Notes under the pieces: model-generated
What the model was told of the DNA's origin: nothing
The model's database searches: none
Seen by the model: the letters and a program-made list of their open reading frames with translations, nothing else
DNA from: Candidatus Aminicenantota bacterium
Lineage (GTDB): Bacteria; Acidobacteriota; Aminicenantia; UBA2199
NCBI GenBank assembly: GCA_030610885.1
Contig: JAUWQW010000021.1
Span: forward strand, 1 to 32,143
DNA length: 32,143 nucleotides
Direction: 5' to 3'
Shown: positions 8,289 through 15,665 of the stretch, piece by piece
Layout of the letters: every line of letters begins with the position of its first letter
Position numbering within the stretch: the stretch's first letter is position 1
Made by a program: the position numbers and the translations under genes

Positions 8289-8317
8289 TTTATAACAATA
8301 TAATCCATAAAAGTCAA
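8289..8317 (-). promoter_or_regulatory. Promoter of the DRTGG/redox operon, with overlapping dyad
   Basis: Read on the minus strand, -35 TTGACT (8317-8312) and -10 TATAAA (8294-8289) are 17 bp apart, with an extended -10 TG one base before the -10. The predicted start is near 8282, leaving a leader of about 26 bases before the ATG at 8256. The same stretch forms an imperfect inverted repeat: TTGACTTTAT at 8284-8293 faces ATAAAAGTCAA at 8307-8317. It brackets the core promoter and could be an operator. Confidence 0.7.
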
Positions 8318-8360
8318 GATAAAATTATAAATCATTTTTGATTTTTTCAGAATTAAATTA

Positions 8361-8912
8361 TTAAGTATAATTTTGTAAATCTGAAATCCCTTTGTCTATA
8401 AATTCTTTTAAAAATCTCATTACATCCGGATGAGTTATATGTAAGTCCCCTATCTGCTCTTTTATTTCTTTTGTAGATATATTAAAACATCCATTATCAT
8501 TCTCATAAGTAATATCTATATCACAAGGATCATTACCAACTATTGAGGTCAGAATCGTATCCTTAACTTCTCCTATAGGAGGAACATCTATGTTACTTTT
8601 TTTGAAAATAGCCGTTACTAATGTACCCTTCCCAACACGACTTTCCATTTTAAAACTTCCCTCACAATGAATAGCTGTTTCTTTTAAAAGAGGAATCCCA
8701 AGCCCTACTTTTTTACCGCTCTTTGTAGTATAAAAAGGATCCTGAACATTTTTTATAGTTTCAGCATCCATTCCTTTACCATCATCATTAATCTCAATTG
8801 AAATCAAATCCTCTTTATCTGATTCTTTTAATTTTATTTTAATATTTTTTGAATTCGCTGAAATTGAATTCTGGACAATATCAATTATATGATAACAGAG
8901 TTCTTCCATCAT
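8361..8912 (-). CDS. GHKL (histidine-kinase-like) ATPase, stand-alone
   Basis: This 183-residue protein has a HATPase_c domain at about 1-115. The N box is DIVQNSISAN (residues 11-20), the G1 box NDDGKGMD (42-49) and the G2 box VGLGIPLLKE (69-78). There is no dimerisation/phosphoacceptor helix and no sensor domain, so it is not a conventional sensor kinase. Related stand-alone ATPases accompany DRTGG and PHP proteins beside hydrogenase-type operons. Residues 120-183 form an extra C-terminal piece I do not recognise. The start lies 4 bases after the PHP stop, with GAGGT inside the PHP gene. An anti-sigma or protein-kinase role is possible but nothing here proves it. Confidence 0.82.
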   Translation of the reverse strand: MMEELCYHIIDIVQNSISANSKNIKIKLKESDKEDLISIEINDDGKGMDAETIKNVQDPFYTTKSGKKVGLGIPLLKETAIHCEGSFKMESRVGKGTLVTAIFKKSNIDVPPIGEVKDTILTSIVGNDPCDIDITYENDNGCFNISTKEIKEQIGDLHITHPDVMRFLKEFIDKGISDLQNYT

Positions 8913-8916
8913 ATTG

Positions 8917-9645
8917 CTATTTTACCTCAAACCTACCTTCAAGACCTGCTTTATATATTTCCTCAATAACAGGTGTTTTAACATCATAAATAGTATAAAC
9001 TCTACCTATATCTCTAATATAGTGAGCATCTGAATTTGAAATTAGACTGAAATTATCAAGCTCAGGATATTTAGCCAATACTTTTTCTCTATCTGCATTA
9101 TAAGATATCTCAAATATACAATTTTTTAATTCTTCAACAATAAAACCCAGATTTCGCATCAGACCAAATTGCTCACTTTCGATATGAGCAGGCACAACAT
9201 AGCCATTATATGACCTTACCCTATCAACAAGTTCAGAGATCGACAAATCAATAGAATTGAATAACAACTTTTCCTCAACTCTGACAATATTATCATCTTC
9301 ATCAACAACAACCTGATCGCCAAAATAATCAGGTCTATTTTTTATACTTGGCAGATAATTATAAATATCCGAATAAAATATCTCAGCCTCTTTCATTTTT
9401 TCAAAATAACACAGAATATGTACATCTTCTAGAGTTTGGGCTTCCATCCCATATATAACCTTAACACCAAATTTTTCACCAATTGAAGAAGCATAAAAAC
9501 AATTTTCCATACTATTGTGATCAGTAACAGAAATAACATCCAGATTCAACTCTTTAGCCCTATTTACAATTGCAGAGGGAGACATTTCAAGTGCCCCGCA
9601 TGGAGAAAGCGTAGAATGAATATGAAGATCAGCAGAAATTTTCAT
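8917..9645 (-). CDS. PHP-domain metal-dependent phosphoesterase
   Basis: This 242-residue PHP-family protein shows the metal-binding set in order: H8xH10 in ADLHIHSTLSPCG, D42/H43 in VTDHNSMEN, E68 in YGMEAQ, H76 in DVHILCYF, a histidine in PAHIE, and a C-terminal SDAH. All ligands appear present, so catalysis on a phosphoester or nucleotide is likely, though the substrate is unknown. It is the first gene of the PHP-ATPase pair that precedes the redox operon. Stand-alone PHP proteins of this type recur next to NuoEF/hydrogenase clusters. The predicted -10 box lies so close that the mRNA should start at the ATG. Confidence 0.88.
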   Translation of the reverse strand: MKISADLHIHSTLSPCGALEMSPSAIVNRAKELNLDVISVTDHNSMENCFYASSIGEKFGVKVIYGMEAQTLEDVHILCYFEKMKEAEIFYSDIYNYLPSIKNRPDYFGDQVVVDEDDNIVRVEEKLLFNSIDLSISELVDRVRSYNGYVVPAHIESEQFGLMRNLGFIVEELKNCIFEISYNADREKVLAKYPELDNFSLISNSDAHYIRDIGRVYTIYDVKTPVIEEIYKAGLEGRFEVK

Positions 9646-9651
9646 TATTAT

Positions 9652-9680
9652 AATATAATTAACTTACATAAAAATTTCAA
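9652..9680 (-). promoter_or_regulatory. Promoter of the PHP gene, predicted leaderless
   Basis: On the minus strand, -35 TTGAAA (9680-9675) and -10 TATATT (9657-9652) are 17 bp apart. Counting seven bases from the end of the -10 puts +1 at 9645, the A of the PHP start codon. No ribosome site could then be present. Confidence 0.55.
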
Positions 9681-9704
9681 GTAGGGATTTGATTTATCAA
9701 ACCC
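9681..9704. repeat. REP-like palindrome
   Basis: The sequence begins GTAGGG and folds as GGG-TTTGAT-loop-ATCAAA-CCC. Palindromes starting GTAGGGG are the style of REP sequences mobilised by RAYT (TnpA-REP) enzymes, and a RAYT remnant lies at 11528-11767. Only this copy of this arm sequence is seen in the window. Confidence 0.5.
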
Positions 9705-9730
9705 AGACAGGTTTACCGATTATAAAAAAT

Positions 9731-9743
9731 AGGGCGAATCGCC
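9731..9743. repeat. Left arm of a REP-like palindrome split by the IS
   Basis: AGGGCGAAT at 9731-9739 is the reverse complement (one G fewer) of ATTCGCCCCT on the far side of the IS (from 11532). Closed up without the IS, the two arms would form one GC-rich hairpin with a short loop, so the IS probably entered the loop. Confidence 0.6.
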
Positions 9744-9860
9744 GAGGCTGTCTCAAAAGTCACAAATAGTTATAATATTTTATTTTGAGAAAAATTTTGG
9801 AATAAATACTCTGAGAACATTGATATTGCTATCGATATAGATGATTTTTAAGTAAAAAAA

Positions 9861-9869
9861 TGGTATAAT
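9861..9869 (+). promoter_or_regulatory. Extended -10 promoter of the transposase, predicted leaderless
   Basis: TGGTATAAT is a consensus extended -10 (TATAAT at 9864-9869). No convincing -35 is seen. The predicted +1 is 9876, the first base of the transposase ATG, so the transcript would lack a leader. No ribosome site is visible upstream. Confidence 0.55.
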
Positions 9870-9875
9870 AGTATT

Positions 9876-11468
9876 ATGGAAAATGAAATAAAAGCAGATT
9901 ATAGTAAGCGTTTTTTACTTCCTCCGGCAATTGAAGATTGGGTGCCAGAAGATCATCCTGTCCGTTTTATCAGAGAATTTGTAGAGAGTCTTGATTTTTC
10001 AAAGTTAAACTTTAAAAGAAGAATTAAGAAGAAAGGTCGTCCCAATTATTCAAATGAGTTATTATTAAAGATCTGGTTATATGGCTACTATGAACTGATA
10101 TACAGTAGTAGAAAGCTAGAGAAAGCTTGTTTAAATCAAATGCCAATGATATGGCTAACTGGAATGAATTGTCCTGATCATAATACCATATGGAGATTTT
10201 TTAGAAGAAACAGGAAAGCTTTAAAAGATATATTTAAGCAAACAGTAAAAATTGCAGTAAAATCTGATATGGTAGGTTTTGCAGTTCAAGCAGTTGACGG
10301 CACTAAAATCAAAGCAGATAGCTCTAAATATCGTTCTATTCATAAGGATGATCTAAAGGAGTTATTGTCTAAGCTTGATGAATCAATAGAAGAAGTATTG
10401 TTAAGTATTGATGGAATAGAAAATAATGAGCGATATCAACCAGGTTATCATTTACCTAAACGCCTTCAGGATAAAGACAATTTAAAAAGAATGATAAAAA
10501 AAGGAATTGAAGAATTATCCAATGAGGAAAAGATATCTTTAAGAGACACAGTAAAAAAGAGTATTAATTATATGGAAGAAAAAAATGTTAATCACCTTAG
10601 TATAACAGATAAGGAAGCGCGATTAATGAAAAATCAATCCACTAAAGAATATAGTTATAATGCTCAGGCTGTTGTAGATGAGAAGAATCAGATTATAGTT
10701 GGCTCAATCTTAAATAATAGAGAAACAGATTACCATAATTTAACAGAGCCAATAGATGATGCAGTTAAAAATACAAAGAGGCCATCAGATGAAACCTTGG
10801 CTGATAGTGGATATTTTTCAGGTGAAGAGCTTTCTCAAGCAAAAAATAAGGGTCATTCAGTTATTGTTAATATACCTTCTGGAGTAGGTAAGTCAAACTC
10901 AAATAAGGATGCAATAGTAAATAAAAGAGATTTTAAATATGATAAAGATTTAGATTGTTATCAATGCCCTAAAGGGAAAAATTTAACTTTTGATAGAATA
11001 AAAAGTAATAAGAATAGGAGATATTCTGTTCGAGTATATCGATGCAAGGATTTTAGAGATTGTCAGTATCACAAAAAGTGTAGTAAGGATAAGAGAGGTA
11101 GGACTTTAGAGCGAAGTCCTTATGATGGGCATATTGAGAATCAGATAAAAAAGCAAGAGAATGAAGTTAAGCGGTTACTATTATCTAAGAGAAAAAAAAT
11201 CGTTGAGCCAGTTTTTGGTTGGATAAAGTTTAATAATAAGTTTTCAATGTGGACATATAGAGGATTGGAATCGGTAGAAGCCCAATGGAATCTATTATGT
11301 ACAACAATAAATCTTAAAAAGTTGTATAAAAGTCGGTTTCTTAAAAAAGTCTATGCAATTTCACAAGAGTTTTCGTTAAGAAGTGGACAAAAAAAGCAAA
11401 ATTTGTTTTATTTTTATTGTTTTTTGCTTGGATTGAAAAAAATTACAGAAAAACCTCGATATTGTTAG
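9876..11468 (+). CDS. IS1182-family DDE transposase
   Basis: This intact 530-residue transposase has an N-terminal DUF772-type helical domain (about 10-125, with DWVPEDHPVRFIREFV) and an RNase H-like catalytic domain. Candidate DDE residues are D141 in AVDGTKIKADSSK, D310 in LADSGYFSGEEL and E444 in KKIVEPVFGWIK. Between D310 and E444 lies a cysteine-rich, probably zinc-binding insert (C361, C364, C390, C396, C402), which is usual in this family. There is no frameshift or internal stop. It is the only gene of the element. The gene has no recognisable ribosome site, in line with the predicted leaderless transcript. Confidence 0.93.
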   Translation: MENEIKADYSKRFLLPPAIEDWVPEDHPVRFIREFVESLDFSKLNFKRRIKKKGRPNYSNELLLKIWLYGYYELIYSSRKLEKACLNQMPMIWLTGMNCPDHNTIWRFFRRNRKALKDIFKQTVKIAVKSDMVGFAVQAVDGTKIKADSSKYRSIHKDDLKELLSKLDESIEEVLLSIDGIENNERYQPGYHLPKRLQDKDNLKRMIKKGIEELSNEEKISLRDTVKKSINYMEEKNVNHLSITDKEARLMKNQSTKEYSYNAQAVVDEKNQIIVGSILNNRETDYHNLTEPIDDAVKNTKRPSDETLADSGYFSGEELSQAKNKGHSVIVNIPSGVGKSNSNKDAIVNKRDFKYDKDLDCYQCPKGKNLTFDRIKSNKNRRYSVRVYRCKDFRDCQYHKKCSKDKRGRTLERSPYDGHIENQIKKQENEVKRLLLSKRKKIVEPVFGWIKFNNKFSMWTYRGLESVEAQWNLLCTTINLKKLYKSRFLKKVYAISQEFSLRSGQKKQNLFYFYCFLLGLKKITEKPRYC

Positions 11469-11527
11469 TGTTTAACAAAATAATGTGCGTAAATTTAGGA
11501 TAAGTAAATGATTAAAGAGACAGCCTC

Positions 11528-11542
11528 CACCATTCGCCCCTA
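11528..11542. repeat. Right arm of the split REP-like palindrome
   Basis: ATTCGCCCCTAC at 11532-11543 (approximately) is the partner of AGGGCGAAT at 9731-9739. It abuts the right end of the IS after the bases CACC. Confidence 0.6.
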
Positions 11543-11767
11543 CAAATAAAACCTAAGTCTTTGTCTTCATTTGTGGTAGGTTTTAAATCAAATGTATCTA
11601 GAAAAATTGGATTCTCAATATGGCAGCGGAACTATTATGAACACATTATCAGAGATGAAAAAGAATTAAATAAATACAGACAATATATTAAAAATAATCC
11701 ATCAAAATGGGATGAAGATGAAGAAAACCCAAATAAAATTGAGATATACAATGAAAATAAACAATAA
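11528..11767 (+). pseudogene. RAYT (REP-associated tyrosine transposase) C-terminal remnant
   Basis: The frame encodes SSFVVGFKSN followed by IWQRNYYEHIIRDEKELNKY and the NNPSKW/EENPNK tail, which is the characteristic end of the IS200-like TnpA-REP (Transposase_17) family. The N-terminal part with the catalytic His-x-His motif is missing. Read upstream without a stop, the same frame passes through the right REP arm as HHSPLQIKPKS. In related RAYT genes such a palindrome can also lie in frame at this spot. This suggests that the IS entered a REP embedded in the RAYT gene and that the left half has since been lost. No start codon of its own is convincing. A non-functional relic is the simplest reading. 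Confidence 0.75.
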
Positions 11768-11864
11768 AATTAATATTTTGGACAACCAAATTGACCGATT
11801 AGTATATGAATTGTATGGGTTAACAGAGGAGAAGATTAAGATTGTTGAGGGGGAAAATGAATGA
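11751..11864 (+). pseudogene. 37-codon remnant resembling the C-terminal tail of restriction/methylase proteins
   Basis: This short frame encodes LDNQIDRLVYELYGLTEEKI followed by KIVEGENE and a stop. The pattern IDxLVYELYGLTEEEIxIVE is a common last segment of adenine-specific DNA methylases and type IIG restriction enzymes, which I recall from those families. The frame starts inside the RAYT remnant and ends overlapping the ATG of the TIR gene. No upstream methylase domain is present. It is most likely debris from a restriction-modification gene, though a translated leader peptide cannot be excluded. Confidence 0.5.
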
Positions 11865-13914
11865 AATTGAATTAAGTGACAAAATTCTGAAAGATTTATA
11901 TGATAAGGATAAATTAAATGGAGCTGAAATTTATAACATTGATGAGATTGCAGCAAAATATGGAATAATAGATTTACATAGAGTCCAAAGAATTGTAAAA
12001 AATTGGGATTCAGATGGATTTGTTAAAGAATATTGTGATAAGGATGGAAATGATGCAGAAATAACTTCAAAGGGTATCCAATATGTTGAGCAAAAAGCCC
12101 TCGAAAAGAACAATTCTGATATAATTCAAGAAGAGATGAATCTTGAAAATAAGAATTATAAATACGATGTAGTTTTATCTCTTGCGGGAGAGCAAAGAGA
12201 ATATGTTGAACAAGTTGCAAAATATTTAAAAGAAAATGGAATTAAATATTTTTACGACAAAGAGAATAAAGCTGAACAATGGGGAAAGAATTTAACAGAG
12301 TATTTTGGTGATCTTTATAGTAATAAAGCTGAATTTTGTATCATGTTCATTTCCAAGGAATACAAAGAAAGAATGTGGCCAACTCATGAAAGAAGAAGTG
12401 CACTTGATCGAGCAATAAGAAGTAAAAAAGAGTACATTTTACCAGTAAAATTTGATGATACTAAAATTGATGGGCTTTATACTTCGACTGGATATTTAGA
12501 TGCAAAAAAAACAACACCGAAAGAAGTAGTAGAGATATTTCTTGAAAAAATTGGTCGCCCGTTAAAACGAACTCATAAACATAAAGAGTTTTCTAATATA
12601 CCAGTCATTAAAAAATTTGAAATCATTCCAAGTAAAGTTAAAAAAGGAGAAAGAGCTATATATTACTGGGAAGTTGAAAATGTGGATCAAAATATTATAA
12701 TTGAAAATCATCATAGTAAAGGCAGTGGGGAGCATTTTTTTGGGAAAAATTATAAAGGTTACTATACAATTGATAATGTTCAGGATTCAATTACATATAT
12801 ACTAAGCATTGAGAATAATCTTGGTAAAGACTCAAGGACAATTGAATTAGAACTAGTAGACGATTCTGAAGTATTACTTGACAATAAAAAACTCAATAGT
12901 TTAATAAGTGTAATATCAAATACTATTAAAGATTTTGAAAATTTCACATTCAATACAAAATATGATTTTAATTCAAACTCCACAAAAGAAATAATTCGTA
13001 AAATTTCTGGTAAAGATGCTGTTAAAATTTTTATAAAATTTGTTCAAAAAATTTTAGAAAATAGTATAAGTAAGCAAAGTCCATTAAAAAAGGATAGTCT
13101 CAATAATATATTTACCGATGGAATTTTAGAGAAGGTTAATGATCTCAATTTTTTACTTGAAACAATAATAGAAACAATTGAATTAATTAAAAGTTCGGAT
13201 TTATACAAAGAACAAAATACTTGTCTTATATATGAATTTAAAAAAATTATTAGATATATCAATGAAAATCTTATAAAACATAAAGAAAAATTTATAAAGA
13301 TTGAGAAAGAATTACTTCCGAATGCTATTGAATTATGCAAGAAGCAAAGTGTAGATACTACTGAGTTATCAGAATTAAGAGGCGAATTTAATGAAATCAA
13401 TAGTTATTTTGAAAAGATAAATCAATATTATAGATTTGCAAGTAATGAAAATGGGGTCTTTATCTCTGTTCAACCCCAAAAGGATAAAACTGAGTTGGTT
13501 GAAAATACTGTTATTGATCGCGCAACAAAAATCCTTGCGAAGGACAATATGGAAAAACTAAGAATATTTGCCGAACACATGACTGAAAAGATGTCACTAG
13601 AAACTGCAACTAAAGGCCTCTTACAAACTGATAACATAGAGGATTATATAAAAAAAGTGACTGGAAAAGAAGTTGAGATAATTGAGCACAAGGAATTGGA
13701 TAAAATCAAAAACGTTATTAATCAAAGAGGTTATGTCATTATCAGCTATGCTACTTGGGAACCAGCTAAACGATATGATGGTTTAGGAGAAGGAATAATA
13801 CATTGGGTTATGACAAAAGAAAAAAAAGTTCTTTTAAATAGAGAAGGACTTGATATTTTGAATACATATCATGCTGGATTTAAGGAAGAAATATCGAATC
13901 ATAAACTATCATAA
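11857..13914 (+). CDS. TIR-domain protein with N-terminal winged helix and Ig-like domain; candidate anti-phage effector
   Basis: The ATG at 11857 gives 685 residues; GAGGGGG lies just before it. The frame can open at a TTG at 11842, but that codon has no ribosome site of its own. Residues 1-80 look like a winged helix (KILKDLYDKD, IDEIAAKYGI, VQRIVKNWDSDGF). A TIR domain (about 101-245) opens with YDVVLSLAGEQREYVEQV. It has W174 and E178 in MWPTHERRSA, the expected position of the catalytic glutamate of NAD-cleaving TIRs. Residues 250-335 show an Ig-like beta-sandwich pattern (PSKVKKGE, YYWEVENV, ITYILSIENNLG). Residues 350-560 are helical and unrecognised, and the last 120 residues (with GYVIISYATWEPAKRYDG) match nothing I know. 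It sits among mobile remnants. The defence role is inferred; the TIR call is firm. Confidence 0.82.
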   Translation: MNEIELSDKILKDLYDKDKLNGAEIYNIDEIAAKYGIIDLHRVQRIVKNWDSDGFVKEYCDKDGNDAEITSKGIQYVEQKALEKNNSDIIQEEMNLENKNYKYDVVLSLAGEQREYVEQVAKYLKENGIKYFYDKENKAEQWGKNLTEYFGDLYSNKAEFCIMFISKEYKERMWPTHERRSALDRAIRSKKEYILPVKFDDTKIDGLYTSTGYLDAKKTTPKEVVEIFLEKIGRPLKRTHKHKEFSNIPVIKKFEIIPSKVKKGERAIYYWEVENVDQNIIIENHHSKGSGEHFFGKNYKGYYTIDNVQDSITYILSIENNLGKDSRTIELELVDDSEVLLDNKKLNSLISVISNTIKDFENFTFNTKYDFNSNSTKEIIRKISGKDAVKIFIKFVQKILENSISKQSPLKKDSLNNIFTDGILEKVNDLNFLLETIIETIELIKSSDLYKEQNTCLIYEFKKIIRYINENLIKHKEKFIKIEKELLPNAIELCKKQSVDTTELSELRGEFNEINSYFEKINQYYRFASNENGVFISVQPQKDKTELVENTVIDRATKILAKDNMEKLRIFAEHMTEKMSLETATKGLLQTDNIEDYIKKVTGKEVEIIEHKELDKIKNVINQRGYVIISYATWEPAKRYDGLGEGIIHWVMTKEKKVLLNREGLDILNTYHAGFKEEISNHKLS

Positions 13915-13945
13915 ATATTATTAGTCAAGAAGATAGGGCAACTGG

Positions 13946-14279
13946 GGTTGTAATGTTTACAAGGAAAAAGGCAAAAGTGAAAGCCTGGGGTCAGGTCTTG
14001 AAATGCCACTTTTTATATGATAAATAAAAATAAAAGGGGACGATGGCTGTAATCTTTACAAGGAAAAAGTAAATGAATGGGTGGATGAGTGGATGAGTTA
14101 CAAGGGAAAAGGAAAAAGTAGCGACTGTCTTAAAAGTCAATAGTTTTTTTGAACATTTTTATAATAAAATTTCAGATTTTTGTTTGCCTCAATGATCATT
14201 TTTCTCATAACAGCAACAATGGCCACCTTTGGTGGTTTTCCTCTTCCAGTCAAGATGGGGGGACGGTGGCTGTAATCTT
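13946..14279. repeat. Short direct repeats (three related copies)
   Basis: Positions 13946-13970 and 14045-14069 share a 25-bp unit with two mismatches. It has a TGTAA-3-TTACA inverted repeat at its core and ends ACAAGGAAAAAG. Positions 14036-14056 and 14259-14279 share a 21-bp unit (GGGGACGRTGGCTGTAATCTT) with one mismatch. The two units overlap in the middle copy. Confidence 0.7.
14137..14256 (-). pseudogene. IS110-like transposase C-terminal remnant
   Basis: On the minus strand the frame reads TGRGKPPKVAIVAVMRKMII followed by EANKNLKF and a stop at 14137-14139. The pattern GKPxKVAxVAVMRK followed by a short helical tail is typical of the C-terminus of IS110-family (Transposase_20) enzymes. 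The catalytic parts are absent, and the frame upstream, though open, is not transposase-like. Near its stop, 14121-14143 resembles the end of the IS1182 element (CTGTCTtAAAAGTCA), possibly a second relic. Confidence 0.55.
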
Positions 14280-14395
14280 GGAAACTTGACACAATTCTAA
14301 CGTTTTGAGTTTTAAGTTTTAAGTTGAAAAAAATAAAAAAGGTAAATAAATCACCTGTTCCCTTTTTTACCCTGTTTTGCAAATGTTATCTGTTT

Positions 14396-14423
14396 TTGAT
14401 AAACTTAATATTATTAATATAAA
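14396..14423 (+). promoter_or_regulatory. Promoter of the beta-propeller gene
   Basis: -35 TTGATA (14396-14401) and -10 TATAAA (14418-14423) are 16 bp apart. The predicted start near 14430 gives a leader of about 56 bases that ends in a strong GGAGGTGA ribosome site. Confidence 0.5.
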
Positions 14424-14485
14424 ATTATTTATCTGAACGATGTGTTTAAAAAATTGACTAATAAAAAAAAGGAGGTGAATTAAAA

Positions 14486-15484
14486 ATGAGAAAAAAAACA
14501 AGTATATTTTTAATAATTGTTTTGTTCTGTATCTTCGCCTTTGCAAAAAAAGTTGTGATATTACCAGAGTTACCAGAAGTTAATTATATCGCAGTAGACC
14601 ATTCGCAAATTTATATATCCCACCTTACTGATATCTATATTTATTCTAAAAAGAATTTTAAACTTGTAAAAAAAATCGGTAGGTCCGGAGAAGGGCCGGG
14701 AGAATTTATAATGATGGTAATGAGGATAATTCCTCAGAATGATCGCTTGTTCATAAATAGCTTTGGAAAAATTTCCTATTGGAAGAAAGATGGAACCTTC
14801 ATCAAGGAAATCAAACCCCAAGGGGGGATCTTGGGGAGTTTATCACCCATCAAAGATCATTTTGCTGGAATTAGCATGGTAGGAACCCAGCAAAAGGCAA
14901 AATTTACCATCAATATTTTTGATTCAAAAGGAAAAAAAATCAAAGAAATCTCCAATATTGGAGAATTTTCCCAGAATTCTAAGATTAGTCCTTTTCTAAA
15001 TAGCCAGATGTGGTATCAGACTTCCGATCAGTTTATTTTTGTTTGTAGAGAAGATGGAATAATCAACCTCTTTGATGTATCAGGCAAAAAGCATCTCTCC
15101 ATCAGTTACCCATTTAAAACCATGAAATTAAAAAAGAAACACCGGGAAAATTATTTAAACTACATGAAAACCAATCCCATGACCCGGGGGTATTATGATG
15201 TTATCCAAAAAATGATTTCTTTTCCAGATCAATTCCCCAAAATAAGATTTTTTATTGTTCGAAATGACCATCTATATATATTCCCCCACTATCGGAAAGG
15301 ACATGATAGTGAAGTCTATAAATTTGATTTGACAGGGCGCCTGATCAAAAAGGCTTCGGTACCACTTGCGGACCGCCATATCGCAAAATACTTCCCCTTT
15401 GACATCTTCGAGGATAAAATCTATCAACTTGTGGAAAATGAAGATAAAGAAGTCTGGGAACTACACATTATTGATATCAGATAG
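14486..15484 (+). CDS. Secreted six-bladed beta-propeller protein
   Basis: This 332-residue protein has an N-terminal signal peptide (basic MRKKT, a hydrophobic run to about residue 19, then AFAKK); no lipobox is seen. The body consists of repeated beta-rich blades with Ile/Tyr/Asp motifs, including KKIGRSGEGPGEF early on. That GxSGEGPGEF phrase marks the BF3164-like / NHL-like six-bladed propellers. Family members are usually periplasmic or surface proteins of unknown ligand, and many paralogues occur in Aminicenantes and Bacteroidota genomes. A GGAGGTGA site precedes the ATG. It is a lone gene between the mobile debris and the DRTGG gene, with no partner to suggest a substrate. Confidence 0.75.
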   Translation: MRKKTSIFLIIVLFCIFAFAKKVVILPELPEVNYIAVDHSQIYISHLTDIYIYSKKNFKLVKKIGRSGEGPGEFIMMVMRIIPQNDRLFINSFGKISYWKKDGTFIKEIKPQGGILGSLSPIKDHFAGISMVGTQQKAKFTINIFDSKGKKIKEISNIGEFSQNSKISPFLNSQMWYQTSDQFIFVCREDGIINLFDVSGKKHLSISYPFKTMKLKKKHRENYLNYMKTNPMTRGYYDVIQKMISFPDQFPKIRFFIVRNDHLYIFPHYRKGHDSEVYKFDLTGRLIKKASVPLADRHIAKYFPFDIFEDKIYQLVENEDKEVWELHIIDIR

Positions 15485-15665
15485 CCACGAACCATTCAAC
15501 TAAGTCTCAGCTTTCAGCAAAAAGAGTGTTAAATTTTTGGTTTAAAACATTTTATAGATGTGAGATGTAATCTTCAATTAAAATATTATTTTATACCACT
15601 TTTGAATAAAACACAAGGTTATTATATACCAGACATGAATAATTTACAGGGTAGAAAAAAATTAA

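Larger units (their letters stand above)
9744..11527 (+). mobile_element. IS1182-family insertion sequence, apparently complete
   Basis: The element is 1784 bp, bounded by a perfect 11-bp terminal inverted repeat: GAGGCTGTCTC at 9744-9754 and its complement at 11517-11527. It encloses one full-length transposase gene. No clean target duplication is seen: the flanks are CGCC on the left and CACC on the right. It lies between two arms of a REP-like palindrome. The intact frame and ends suggest a recent arrival. Confidence 0.85.
13915..14485. other. 571-base gene-free stretch with mobile-element debris and repeats
   Basis: No intact gene is seen here. The stretch holds GGGGTCAGGTCTTGAAATG at 13987-14005, a motif I associate with sequences around RAYT-type transposases in anaerobic bacteria. 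It also holds two families of short direct repeats, an IS110-like transposase tail on the minus strand, and the promoter of the next gene at its right end. Confidence 0.6.

Noticed and set aside
8329-8344. Hairpin AAATCA-tttt-TGATTT followed by T's, as a terminator between the ATPase and DRTGG genes
   Set aside because: The stem is only six AT-rich pairs and the T-run is on the wrong side for the minus-strand operon.
13044-13400. 118-codon minus-strand frame inside the TIR gene
   Set aside because: It is a shadow of the AT-rich coding strand, with no ribosome site or recognisable motif.
14257-14382. Open minus-strand frame upstream of the IS110-like tail
   Set aside because: It is open by chance. 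The residues are low-complexity and not transposase-like.
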